Assembly (NCBI GenBank): GCA_964609385.1 | Contig: CAZSSM010000088.1 | Span: 1-27,431 of the forward strand | Direction: 5' to 3' | Length of the DNA stretch: 27,431 bases | Source: CAZSSM01 sp964609385 | GTDB lineage: Bacteria > Planctomycetota > Planctomycetia > Isosphaerales > Isosphaeraceae | Part shown: positions 18,101-25,665 of the stretch, one piece after another | How positions within the stretch are numbered: the stretch's first letter is position 1 | Layout of the letters: every line of letters starts with the position of its first letter | The notes under the pieces: generated by a model | Told to the model about the DNA's origin: nothing | Seen by the model: only the letters and a program-made list of their open reading frames with translations | Databases searched by the model: none | Program-made: the position numbers and the translations under genes

Positions 18101-18326
18101 CGCCGGCCCGTCGGCCCTCGAAGGTCAGTTGACGCGCGTCGCCGAGCAGCTCGGCCTCGCGCTGAGCGGCCGCCTCCGGATCGACCTCGGTGATGTCGGC
18201 CGAGGGATCGGCCTGACCTCGGGCCTCGTCGGGGCCGAACCCGGCCAGGCCCAGCAGGATCACCGCCAGCGGCCCGGCCGCCCGAACGATAAGCGTCGGA
18301 CCAGCCAGAAGTTCCGTCAGATTCAT
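15150..18326 (-). CDS. Exported M28 peptidase with N-terminal PD40 propeller and C-terminal PDZ domain
   Basis: The 1058-aa product has a signal segment (about 12-38) and then a TolB/WD40-like PD40 propeller (about 60-460, with repeated YSPDGSKIVFASNR-type blades). A PA-like insert (about 600-690) precedes an M28 zinc aminopeptidase domain from about 726. The two-zinc site appears complete: His728 (GAHVDH), the Asp in GADDNASG near 755, Glu794/Glu795 (WSGEELG), Asp851 (NLDMVG) and His920 (SDYHTP). A PDZ domain (about 960-1055) ends the protein. It probably trims peptides or acts on secreted proteins in the periplasm, with propeller and PDZ guiding substrates. AAAGGAG 9 nt upstream fixes ATG 18326. 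It is a single-gene unit. Confidence 0.92.
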   Translation of the reverse strand: MNLTELLAGPTLIVRAAGPLAVILLGLAGFGPDEARGQADPSADITEVDPEAAAQREAELLGDARQLTFEGRRAGEGYFHRDGSLLVFQSEREPGNPFFQIYLMDLEFGDVERISPGIGKTTCAWVHPDSRRVLFASTQDDPDALAEQEEELQLRAKGEERRYSWDYDEFYDLYVYDRDSESYTNLTQTRGYDAEGAYSPDGSKIVFASNRRAYSEPMTDDQRAKFAFDPAYMMDIYIMDADGSNVRQLTSAPGYDGGPFFSPNGRRICWRRFSEDGATAEIYTMETDGTDQRRLTDLGVMSWAPFYHPSNEYLIFTTNRHGFANFELYLVDVQGRGEPIRVTYTKGFDGLPVFSPKGDRLVWTSNRTGSGNSQLFTAAWDHEAALERIEQARDQAVIAAISSEENLDDPADVVLAKIDGVTVEADVEIVSLDGARVAALENVEASDPNFSIDDLQRHVEYLCREELAGRLTGTPGERLATAYVAGVFEQLGLEPAGTNGSYFQEFPFTAGLELGTRNRLAWGDRTYEVDRDYRPVAFSATGEFAPAPIVFAGYGINAPAADGQDEYDSYVHLDVADKWVLVFRYMPERIDPARRQHLARHSSLRYKTMVARDRGARGLIVVSGPNTEVNDELIPLGFDGSLSGSSLPVLSVTNEVAEAWLKASDPDTALATLQDALDDGEPAMGLTLEAVQLEARIDITQVERTGRNVLARLPAEDSDGSAVLIGAHVDHLGQGTNSSSLARDDERDAIHFGADDNASGVAAVLEIAQYLADLKANGRFPQSRDVLFAAWSGEELGLLGSTYYVDQIDEQINKAHGSHGDSSQKARDPHANLAPASTSIRGTIAACLNLDMVGRLDDALILQGVGSSSIWRGEVERRNVPIGLPITLSEDSYIPTDASVFYLRGVPILSAFTGSHSDYHTPRDTPDLLNYDGMLKTSRLMGLILRSLALGDEAPDYVVQERQETGRRANLRAYLGTIPDYASDIAGVKISGASKGGPADQAGLQGGDVIVELAGRKIENIYDYTYAIEALKVGQTIQITVLRDGERLTLEITPGSRD

Positions 18327-19097
18327 GTTGAAGCGCTCCTTTGAGGGCGGATCGGGCGTGTCGGACAGGTGTCGATGGTCCCGGAGCCGTCCCGCTCCGG
18401 GAGACCTACCCGCCAGTGTATTCCCAGGACCGGCCGGGCGGCAAACACGCGGATGGCGGCAAGGCCCCCCGACACGATCTCGCGCGATCGACACTCGAGA
18501 GGGCGCTCCTGACCCAAAGCAGATCCGGATCGTTTCGCCCATATGCTTGCCGGGGGCACCAAGGAATTCGGAAAAATCGGACGAGGCCAGACCGATTTTC
18601 GGTGAGGTGCGTCGGTTAGCACAGATGTCGTGTCCTCGCCAGATTCCTGGCATCGAGTCGCGCTGGAGAATCGGGCTCGGCCCAGCCGACTAGCCTACGG
18701 CTCACGACTCAGATAACAAAAGCGTTGATCGCCACGGGAGTTCCGCCGATCTCCGTACGGAGTGACTGAGGGATCGGTTGGGTTGCGTGTCGGCCATCGG
18801 TGAATTCGCTGTTTCCGAAAGACCAGATGTCTGGTGCACGTCGGATGTCAGATCGGCCGACAAACGAGTGATTGAGGCGATACCTCATGCGTTGGCTTCG
18901 GTTTTTATGAATGTGTTGGTGATGGGAGCCCGGCTATTCTGAGCGATGGATCGTCTGGTGTCGGACCCCTCACGACCCGCGCGGTCCCGACTCGTTACGA
19001 TCATAGATATGATCGCTCGAAGAGTTCGTGATTCGTTAAGCTTGTCTTTTAAGTTAGAATTGCACTGCCTCCCTGAGATTCTCCACGGAGCCATCCG
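18327..19097. other. Divergent intergenic region
   Basis: About 770 bp separate the peptidase start from the beta-helix gene start. The last 120 bp are AT-richer (around 19000-19065) and probably carry the beta-helix promoter, but no confident -35/-10 pair emerges. GGAG lies 7 nt before ATG 19098. I see no gene or RNA here. Confidence 0.4.
18336..18342 (-). promoter_or_regulatory. Shine-Dalgarno AAAGGAG of the M28 peptidase
   Basis: AAAGGAG stands 9 nt before ATG 18326. It rejects the longer frame running up to 18653, whose extra translation has no signal-peptide character. Confidence 0.7.
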
Positions 19098-22000
19098 ATG
19101 CGAAGCCGCCAGCGTTGGTTTTCTCGGTTCACGAGCCCGCCGACCCGTCGGGGGCGTCAGACTTGCCGACCGTGGTCGGAGCCGCTCGAGTCGCGGACTC
19201 TGTTGACAACGTTCACCGTGACGAACACCGATGATTCGGGGCCCGGTTCGCTCCGACAAGCGATCATTGATGCGGCCTTCATGTTTGGCGACGACGTGAT
19301 CGTTTTCGATCCAGGGGTCACCGGCACGATCGCCTTGACCAGCGGTCCCTTGCGGATCGGGGGCACCGCTTCGGTCGGAGGATTGCGGATCGAGGGGCCG
19401 GGTGCCGACGTCCTGACCATCGACGGCGGCGACGCCCAGCGGTTGCTCACAATGATCACGACGTCGTTCACGTTCCTTAACCCGGTTGAGATCGCCGGGT
19501 TGACCTTCACCGGTGGGGCGAGCGACGAGTCGGGCGGCGCGATCCTACTCGGCCCCAATTCGGACTTGACCTTGACCGATGTGGCGGTGGTTGGGAATCA
19601 GGCCGACGGTGATGGCGGCGCGATCTTCGCCCGCAGCGGTTCCGAGTTGACGATCGTCGGCTCGACGATCAGCGGGAACACCGCCGGCGGCTCGGGCGGC
19701 GGGATCCGGGTCGGGCGCTACGCCGAGATAACGATCTTGGAGTCGACGGTGAGCGGCAACGTTGCGGGGGATCGGGGTGGTGGCCTGTTCAATGATCGCA
19801 ATGAGATCAACGTCGAAGCGACGACGGTGAGCGGGAACCGTGCCGAGGTCCATGGCGGCGGGATCGCCAACGAGGGCAGCCTGTTGGCCATCGTCGACTC
19901 GACGATCAGTGGGAACTCGGCGGCGAAGCGCGGCGGCGGCGTCTTCAACGTCGGGCGGCGCGACGTGGTCTCTGGGACGGAGATCGACCGGATCGGCGAG
20001 GTCGTCCTGACGCAATCGACGGTCTTCGAGAACCGGGCCGATGCCGACGGGAGCGGGAGCGGAACTGGCGGCGGGGTCTTCTCGGCCGACAACCTGCGAG
20101 CGCGTGTGGTCTTGAACAACAGCGTTGTGGCGGGCAACCTGCTCGGCGATGGAGCAACGGCCGATAATCTCGATGGCAAGATCCCGTTGGGTGCCGGGAA
20201 CATCGTCGGCTCGGGAGCGGTCACCGTCGATCCGACGGGCAATCAGATCGGCGTCGACGATCCGCAACTAGGTCCGCTCCAGGACAACGGTGGGCCGACG
20301 CGAACCCATGCTCCGTTGGCGAGCAGCCCGGCGATCGACGCGGGGTTCTTCCTCCCCCTCCAAGGGACCGATCAGCGGGGTGTCTCGCGGTTTCAGGGAC
20401 GGTTTCCTGACGTCGGGGCCTTCGAGGTCGAGGCCGATTCGCTCGAATTCGAGGACGCTGGTCTGGTCGTGACGACGCTCAATGACGCCCTCGATCCGTT
20501 CGATGGCCAGACCAGCCTCCGTGACGCGCTGGCCTTCGCTGCAGGTCAGATGGGCGATGACGTGGTTCGCTTCGCCGACGGTTTGAGCGGGACGATTCTC
20601 GTCGCATCTCCGGTCGGAGCGATCGTTCTGGACGATCCGAGCGGGGCGTTGACGATCGAAGGCCCGAGCCCCGACGTCTTGGCGATCGCTGGCTCGGGCG
20701 ATTCACGCGTCTTCGAGGTCAACGCGGGGACCAACGCGACGATCACCGGCCTGACGATCACGGGCGGCTCGACGACCGGTGATGGCGGCGGAATCTTCAA
20801 TGAGGGCACGTTGGCTTTGGTCGACTCGGTGGTCAGCGGAAATACCGCTGGAGCGAATGGTGGTGGGATCGCGATCCGAGGATCTCAGGATCTTTTTTGG
20901 GAGTATTCGAGCCCTTACATCGAGGTGCTGCGATCGCCATTTGTTTTTGCTGATTTGACCGTGGTGCGTTCAACGATCCACGGGAACCGGGCCGGTGGCG
21001 ACGGTGGTGGGATCGTGATGCTGGACGTCTCAGGATTGACGTTGGTCAACGCGACGGTCAGTGGGAACACGTCCGGTGGCGACGGTGGTGGGATCATCGA
21101 CCGACGCAACGTGACGGAATTCATGGAAGCATTCGGGAACGTGGGCGGCCCGTCGGATCCGCCGCCACTCATCATCCAATCGACGATCGTCGAGAACGTG
21201 GCCTCGGGTTTGGGGGGCGGACTGTCCGAGTCAATGGTCGGTCGGCTTGGCTTCTGGTTGACGCAGAGCATCGTAGCGGGCAACACCGCGTCGATGGCGC
21301 CCGACATCTCCGGGGGGGTCTCGATCCGCGACGATGTGGGGCGCAACCTGGTCGGGATCGCCGACGGTGCGACGGGTCTGGCCAGCGGAGACATCCTGAT
21401 TGGGACCGCGACCGACCCGGTCGATCCGCTTCTGGGCCCGCTCCAGGACAACGGAGGGCCTACGCCGACGCACGCACTGCTGGAGGGGAGTCCGGCCATC
21501 GACGCCGGCCAAGACGTCCTCGTTGCGGGACCGCAGGGCGATCCATTGACGACCGACCAGCGCGGCGAAGGGTTCGCAAGAATCCAAGGCCGTTCGGTCG
21601 ACATGGGCGCGTTCGAGTCGTCGCTGGCCGGTCCGGAGACCGAGATTCCAAGCCTGGTGGTCGACCTCCTGGAAGACCGAGTCGATCCGTTTGATGGTCG
21701 GACCAGCCTTCGTGAAGCGGTCCGATTCAGCTTCGATCAGGCCGGTGCCGACACGATTCGGTTTGCCGACGGCATGCTGGGGACGATCACCCTGAGCGGG
21801 GCGCCGATCGTCCTGGGAGCCGTCGACGCTTCAACGACGATCGAGGGTTCGGGCTCGAACCTGTTGACGATCGACGGCGCAGGTCTCTCCGGGGTCGTCT
21901 CGGTCCAACCGGACGTGAACGCGACGATCACTGGGCTGACGATCAGGGGCGGTTCGACGACGGACTCGGGCGGCGGAATTGATAGCCGGGGCATGCTGAC

Positions 22001-22640
22001 CTTGGTCGACCTGGTCGTTGTCGCGAACACCGCCGTGATCTCCGGAGGCGGGATCTCCAACGATGGCGGCGAGCTGGTCATCTCCGACTCAACGGTCGCC
22101 GGGAACACGTCGTTTAGGGAGGGTGGAGGTGTCGCGATATCTCACCTCTTGGGCCAATCGACGACGATCACCAACACAACGATCTCGGACAATACGGCGA
22201 TCTCCAGGTCTGGTGGCGGACTCTACACATCCTTTGGGGCGATAACGGTGTCCGGCTCGACGATCGAGGGCAACGTTTCCGGTGGCTCCGGTGGTGGGAT
22301 CCTAAGCTCCTCGAACCTATCTCTCGTCGAATCGATTGTTGTTGGAAATTCATCTAGATTCGAAGGCGGTGGAATCTATAATCTGTTTAGATTTTTGAGT
22401 GTTAAAAATTCATTAATAAGCGGAAATCAATCAGATCTGTTCGGGGGTGGAGGGATTTCAAGCAACGGGGCTTTGGAAATCTCCGGCACAATGATCATCG
22501 GGAACAGTTCGAGTGAATCGGGTGGTGGTTTGGATAGCTTTGGGACGACGACCGTGACCGATTCGACCATCTGGGGCAACCGGGCTGATGATAACGGTGG
22601 CGGGATTTCGGTCAGAGGTATCGGAAGTTTTGATATGTAA
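19098..22640 (+). CDS. Right-handed beta-helix / choice-of-anchor-Q protein, N-terminal part
   Basis: This 1180-aa part starts with a basic, non-hydrophobic leader and LESRTLL at residues 30-36, the planctomycete exported-protein motif. A first module begins with TFTVTNTDDSGPGSLRQAI near 38-56, as in polymorphic outer-membrane-type proteins. A second starts near 20470 (DPFDGQTSLRDA) and a third near 21680 (DPFDGRTSLREA). Each is followed by beta-helix rungs of the type STISGNTAGGSGGGI. Two anchor-Q-type ends are present, near 20270-20360 and 21433-21510 (LGPLQDNGGPTPTHALLEGS, then PAIDAG). GGAG lies 7 nt before ATG 19098. The part ends abruptly within a rung at TAA 22638-22640, in a visibly AT-rich patch, so on its own it is truncated. 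Confidence 0.85.
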   Translation: MRSRQRWFSRFTSPPTRRGRQTCRPWSEPLESRTLLTTFTVTNTDDSGPGSLRQAIIDAAFMFGDDVIVFDPGVTGTIALTSGPLRIGGTASVGGLRIEGPGADVLTIDGGDAQRLLTMITTSFTFLNPVEIAGLTFTGGASDESGGAILLGPNSDLTLTDVAVVGNQADGDGGAIFARSGSELTIVGSTISGNTAGGSGGGIRVGRYAEITILESTVSGNVAGDRGGGLFNDRNEINVEATTVSGNRAEVHGGGIANEGSLLAIVDSTISGNSAAKRGGGVFNVGRRDVVSGTEIDRIGEVVLTQSTVFENRADADGSGSGTGGGVFSADNLRARVVLNNSVVAGNLLGDGATADNLDGKIPLGAGNIVGSGAVTVDPTGNQIGVDDPQLGPLQDNGGPTRTHAPLASSPAIDAGFFLPLQGTDQRGVSRFQGRFPDVGAFEVEADSLEFEDAGLVVTTLNDALDPFDGQTSLRDALAFAAGQMGDDVVRFADGLSGTILVASPVGAIVLDDPSGALTIEGPSPDVLAIAGSGDSRVFEVNAGTNATITGLTITGGSTTGDGGGIFNEGTLALVDSVVSGNTAGANGGGIAIRGSQDLFWEYSSPYIEVLRSPFVFADLTVVRSTIHGNRAGGDGGGIVMLDVSGLTLVNATVSGNTSGGDGGGIIDRRNVTEFMEAFGNVGGPSDPPPLIIQSTIVENVASGLGGGLSESMVGRLGFWLTQSIVAGNTASMAPDISGGVSIRDDVGRNLVGIADGATGLASGDILIGTATDPVDPLLGPLQDNGGPTPTHALLEGSPAIDAGQDVLVAGPQGDPLTTDQRGEGFARIQGRSVDMGAFESSLAGPETEIPSLVVDLLEDRVDPFDGRTSLREAVRFSFDQAGADTIRFADGMLGTITLSGAPIVLGAVDASTTIEGSGSNLLTIDGAGLSGVVSVQPDVNATITGLTIRGGSTTDSGGGIDSRGMLTLVDLVVVANTAVISGGGISNDGGELVISDSTVAGNTSFREGGGVAISHLLGQSTTITNTTISDNTAISRSGGGLYTSFGAITVSGSTIEGNVSGGSGGGILSSSNLSLVESIVVGNSSRFEGGGIYNLFRFLSVKNSLISGNQSDLFGGGGISSNGALEISGTMIIGNSSSESGGGLDSFGTTTVTDSTIWGNRADDNGGGISVRGIGSFDM
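20253..20293 (+). repeat. DNA-level direct repeat, copy 1
   Basis: GTCGACGATCCGCAACT (20253-20269) and CCGCTCCAGGACAACGGTGG (20274-20293) recur at 24015-24031 and 24036-24055, separated by the same 4-nt gap. They encode the VDDPQLGPLQDNGG anchor-Q-type segment. The copies are 3762 bp apart, a multiple of three. Confidence 0.85.
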
Positions 22641-24224
22641 AATGTGTTGGTTGAAAATAGTATTGCAGGTGTTGAGGGTGGCTGTGTCTTCGCCAACGTA
22701 GGCAGCGTCGCGTCGCCAACAACCAGGGCGACTCTGACCAATGTGACGATTGTCGGCAACTCGGCCGGCGTGGTTGGGGGCGGTCTCGCCAATCGGGGCG
22801 ACCTGCTTCTGGTCAACTCGACCCTCAGCGACAACACGACCGATGGTGCCGGGGGCGGTTTCTTCAACGGCCCGACTCAGAGTTCTCCGACCACCCAGGT
22901 CGACGCAGAGTTAGTCAATGTGATGATCCGTGGGAACACTGCGGGATTGCACGGCGGCGGGATCGTTAATCGCGAGGATGCGAGATTGAGGGTCCGCGAG
23001 TCGGATGTTCTCGAGAACCGTTCCGATTCCAGCGGCGGGGGAATCGCCAACATGGATCGCGGCCAGTCCACCATCAACGATTCGATGATCCGCGGCAACA
23101 TCGCCCTCGGCGGCTCCGGGGGGATCCTGAACTCCGATGGCTCAATGACGATCACAAATGCAACGATCGCCGAGAACACCACCGATGGAGATGGCGGCGG
23201 AATTCGGAACGCCGGGAACCTGGTCGTGACCAACTCGTCGGTCGTTGGGAACACGGCCGGGATGTCCGGGGGTGGGTTCCGCAACGTCGGATTCCTAACC
23301 GTGTCCGGGACGACGATCGCGGAGAATCGCGCCGATCTTAATGGTGGCGGTCTCCATCTGACCGGACTGGTAACGCCGGTGGTGTTCAACTCGACCATTC
23401 GGGACAACGAAGCGGAGAACGATGGTGGCGGTCTTTCGCTCGAGTCCGGGTCTCTGAATGCGAGAGACCTCCTCGTCGAGAACAACCGAGCCAGTGGCTT
23501 CGGTGGCGGTATCCACTCCGTTGGGACTTTGGTCCTCTCCGGCTCGACGATCGAGGGCAACCTCGCAGGCGTTTCGGGCGGAGGTGCTCATCTGACGGGG
23601 ACGACTCGCGTGACGACCTCAACGGTCGCCGGAAACGGATCGATGCAGAATGGCGGTGGTTTCTTCAATCGCGGCGATCTATCCCTGATCAACGCGACGA
23701 TCAGCGGGAACTTCGCAGACCATTCGGGTGGCGGGCTCTACAACGATTTGCAAGTGATCGTGACGAACGCGACGATTTTCGAGAACCGCGCCGATGCCGA
23801 TGGTGATGGGGTTGGCCGAGGTGGAGGGATCGCATCGAGGCCGGCTCCCAACGATGTCAGGACCGATCTGTTTAACTCGATCGTCTCGAGCAACCTGGTC
23901 GGCACCGGATCGACACCAGAGAATCTGGCCGGGCTGGCCCCGAGCGTTGCCAGCGGTGGCAACCTGGTCGGATCGGGTCCGGTCAGCCTCGACCCGTCGA
24001 TCAACCTGGTGGGTGTCGACGATCCGCAACTGGGGCCGCTCCAGGACAACGGTGGTCGGACGCCGACACACGCCCCCTTGGAGGTAGCCCAGTCCTCGAC
24101 GCGGGCTTCAACGTTCGGGCCGTCGACCCCAACGGCAACCCGCTGGCCTTCGACCAACGCGGCCCCTTCTATGAGCGGATCCTCGATGATCGCGTCGATA
24201 TTGGGGCCGTCGAGGGTGTCCTGA
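22641..24224 (+). CDS. Beta-helix protein, middle part after the in-frame stop
   Basis: This is the same frame as the preceding part, beginning right after TAA; the first ATG-type codon is the TTG/GTG region near 22644. It encodes about 525 aa, of which about 480 are genuine: some 15 further beta-helix rungs (for example STLSDNTTDGAGGGFF), then LVGVDDPQLGPLQDNGG at about 24010-24060. No Shine-Dalgarno site precedes it, so independent translation is unlikely. The last 45 or so residues after HAPLE (beyond about 24083) are a frameshifted Ser/Thr/Pro-rich tail, not family-like. Its rung phase matches the upstream part with no gap: SFDM-stop-NVLVEN aligns residue for residue with SLNARDLLVEN near 23450. 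Confidence 0.65.
   Translation, partial: NVLVENSIAGVEGGCVFANVGSVASPTTRATLTNVTIVGNSAGVVGGGLANRGDLLLVNSTLSDNTTDGAGGGFFNGPTQSSPTTQVDAELVNVMIRGNTAGLHGGGIVNREDARLRVRESDVLENRSDSSGGGIANMDRGQSTINDSMIRGNIALGGSGGILNSDGSMTITNATIAENTTDGDGGGIRNAGNLVVTNSSVVGNTAGMSGGGFRNVGFLTVSGTTIAENRADLNGGGLHLTGLVTPVVFNSTIRDNEAENDGGGLSLESGSLNARDLLVENNRASGFGGGIHSVGTLVLSGSTIEGNLAGVSGGGAHLTGTTRVTTSTVAGNGSMQNGGGFFNRGDLSLINATISGNFADHSGGGLYNDLQVIVTNATIFENRADADGDGVGRGGGIASRPAPNDVRTDLFNSIVSSNLVGTGSTPENLAGLAPSVASGGNLVGSGPVSLDPSINLVGVDDPQLGPLQDNGGRTPTHAPLEVAQSSTRASTFGPSTPTATRWPSTNAAPSMSGSSMIASILGPSRVS
24015..24055 (+). repeat. DNA-level direct repeat, copy 2
   Basis: This is the second copy of the repeat at 20253-20293, in the same frame. 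A weaker relative (CTCCAGGACAACGG) occurs at about 21440-21454. Confidence 0.85.
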
Positions 24225-25339
24225 CGTTCGTGCGGTTCCAGCCCAACGGGAACGTGTTGGTTCTCGGGACCGAGGGCGACGACACGATCGTCATCACGCC
24301 CGTCTCGGCGGCCGAGGTCCGGATCGCGCTCAACGGCGAGGAGATCGGGCCGTTCGACCTGAGCGGTGATCGGATCATCAACGTTCGGGCCAGTTTGGGT
24401 GATGATATTATCGATGCGAACGCCGTGAGCAACATGGTCGGTCTGCGGATCAATGCGGGGGCGGGCAACGATGTCGTTATAGCGGGCCGGGGTCGGGACA
24501 CCCTCGACGGTGGCAAAGGCGATGATTCGCTGCTCGGCGGTGGCGGGGCCGACACGCTCACCGGTGGCGAGGGCGACGACACGCTCGGCGGAGGCGATGG
24601 ATCCGACCTCGTTCTGGGCGGCGAGGGCGACGACGATCTGGATGGGAACAACCTGAACGATGTCGTCGATGGTGGCGAAGGCGATGACTTGATCTCGGGT
24701 GGTCGCGGCAATGATTTCCTCGTCGGTGGTCCCGGTCTCGATACGCTCGTGGGTCGTGGCGGCCAGGACACGCTGGAGGGCGGCGGCGGTGACGATGCGC
24801 TCAACGGCGGCGGTGGCGACGATTGCTTGCTCGGCGGTATGGGGGATGACGTGCTCGAAGGGCAAGGCGGCGCCGACACAGCGCTCGGTGGGCTCGGCGA
24901 TGACTCCTTGGATGGCGGCTCCGGCGGCGACTCGCTGGGGGGTGGTTCGGGGCGAGACACGCTCCGTGGTGGCCAGCAGACCGACTCGCTCTTCGGGGGC
25001 GAGGGGGTCGACCTGTTCGTCGTCGGGGCGGTGCCCGGCAGCGGCCCGTTCTCCGACGAACATGAGTTGCGGATGGCCAACGGCTTCCTGCAACACCGTC
25101 AGTTCCGCAATGGAGCATTGATCGATCAGGACCGGATCTTCGGCTTTGACAACCTTGAGGACGAGGTCTTGCTGGAGGCATTGGGCGGTGACGACACGAT
25201 CCGGGTGGCCTCCGACGTGATGATCGGTGGGACCCTCAATGGCGGGGACGGATTCGACTTGGCGATCCTCGACCCGACTATCCGCGCCAACTGGATCCTG
25301 GCCAACATTGAGGATGAGGAGGAATCGGATGAGGGCTGA
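24083..25339 (+). CDS. RTX calcium-binding C-terminal part of the beta-helix protein
   Basis: The frame is open from about 24083, where it reads GSPVLDAG and thereby completes the anchor-Q-type motif cut off in the other frame. A GTG at 24230 is the first candidate start, but there is no ribosome site. It then reads GNVLVLGTEGDDTIVI and about 20 uninterrupted RTX nonapeptides, ending in a 100-aa acidic tail (stop 25337-25339). Calcium binding folds RTX arrays after secretion, usually by type I export with a C-terminal signal. Here the RTX array follows a beta-helix and an LESRTLL N-terminus, so the export route is uncertain. The part is probably not expressed unless the upstream lesions are errors or bypassed. 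Confidence 0.7.
   Translation, partial: GSPVLDAGFNVRAVDPNGNPLAFDQRGPFYERILDDRVDIGAVEGVLTFVRFQPNGNVLVLGTEGDDTIVITPVSAAEVRIALNGEEIGPFDLSGDRIINVRASLGDDIIDANAVSNMVGLRINAGAGNDVVIAGRGRDTLDGGKGDDSLLGGGGADTLTGGEGDDTLGGGDGSDLVLGGEGDDDLDGNNLNDVVDGGEGDDLISGGRGNDFLVGGPGLDTLVGRGGQDTLEGGGGDDALNGGGGDDCLLGGMGDDVLEGQGGADTALGGLGDDSLDGGSGGDSLGGGSGRDTLRGGQQTDSLFGGEGVDLFVVGAVPGSGPFSDEHELRMANGFLQHRQFRNGALIDQDRIFGFDNLEDEVLLEALGGDDTIRVASDVMIGGTLNGGDGFDLAILDPTIRANWILANIEDEEESDEG
24455..25027 (+). repeat. RTX nonapeptide array
   Basis: About 20 tandem 27-bp units encode the GGxGxDxLx pattern, for example GGEGDDTLG, GGGGDDALN and GGMGDDVLE. Units are diverged at DNA level but in strict 9-residue phase; one weak unit (NNLNDVVDG) breaks the glycine pattern. 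Each pair is expected to form calcium sites on a parallel beta-roll. Confidence 0.9.
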
Positions 25340-25665
25340 GACCGAATAAGCCGCGACCCGACCGAGTCCAGAACTCCGAGGCCGTTCGTTGTCGGACCGT
25401 CATGAGACGATGGGGAACATCGTCCACCTTGGCGAGTTCCCCGTCCTCTTTGCCCATCGATCCCCACCAAAATGCGCAGGTCTCGGGGCGACCGAGTCGC
25501 CTCGGGGCTAGACGGAGGGCATGTTTGTGGGTCGGGGCCTCGACGCGTATCGTGGACAACTGGGGACGCCTTACAATCGAGGCGTAGGGCCTGGCCCATC
25601 GCGCGGCGGGCCCGTGCGACGTCCCGGTGGCACGTCGACGGCGATCGGAAAAGGAGTGGGACGCG
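25340..25665. other. Intergenic region after the RTX part
   Basis: There is no supported gene here. GGGGAAC (25412-25418) and GTTCCCC (25436-25442) form a 7-bp stem that could be a weak terminator. The promoter of the downstream gene should lie here; AAGGAG at 25651-25656 is its ribosome site. Confidence 0.4.

Larger units (their letters stand above)
19098..25339 (+). pseudogene. Interrupted giant beta-helix/RTX surface protein gene (composite of three parts)
   Basis: Three consecutive frames form one broken gene. The first stops at an in-frame TAA (22638-22640), and the same frame resumes at once with matching repeats. Near 24075-24085 the reading shifts by one base, and the other frame completes the interrupted SPxxDAG motif and continues into RTX repeats. 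Restoring one base makes 6243 nt, exactly 2081 codons. The ancestral protein has an LESRTLL N-terminal motif, three modules that start with an SLRxA block and carry about 35 right-handed beta-helix rungs, choice-of-anchor-Q-type segments (LGPLQDNGG...SPAIDAG), and a C-terminal calcium-binding RTX array. Such proteins are secreted or surface-displayed adhesin-like molecules. The lesions may be real decay or sequence error. Confidence 0.7.

Noticed and set aside
18327..18693. Small plus-strand open frames upstream of the M28 peptidase
   Set aside because: They start inside or beside the peptidase ribosome site on the other strand, have Arg/Pro/Ser-rich composition and show no motifs.
24071..24083. 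Programmed -1 frameshift producing the RTX fusion
   Set aside because: The site lacks a canonical X-XXY-YYZ heptamer and I see no obvious downstream pseudoknot. The upstream TAA already blocks translation, so mutation or sequence error is simpler. It is kept only as an alternative.
24455..25027. CRISPR-like or non-coding tandem repeat
   Set aside because: The 27-bp periodicity is explained by RTX nonapeptides. Units are diverged and there are no spacers.
23738..25096. 452-aa open frame antisense to the RTX array
   Set aside because: Its apparent repeats are the complement of the RTX repeats. It has no independent support.
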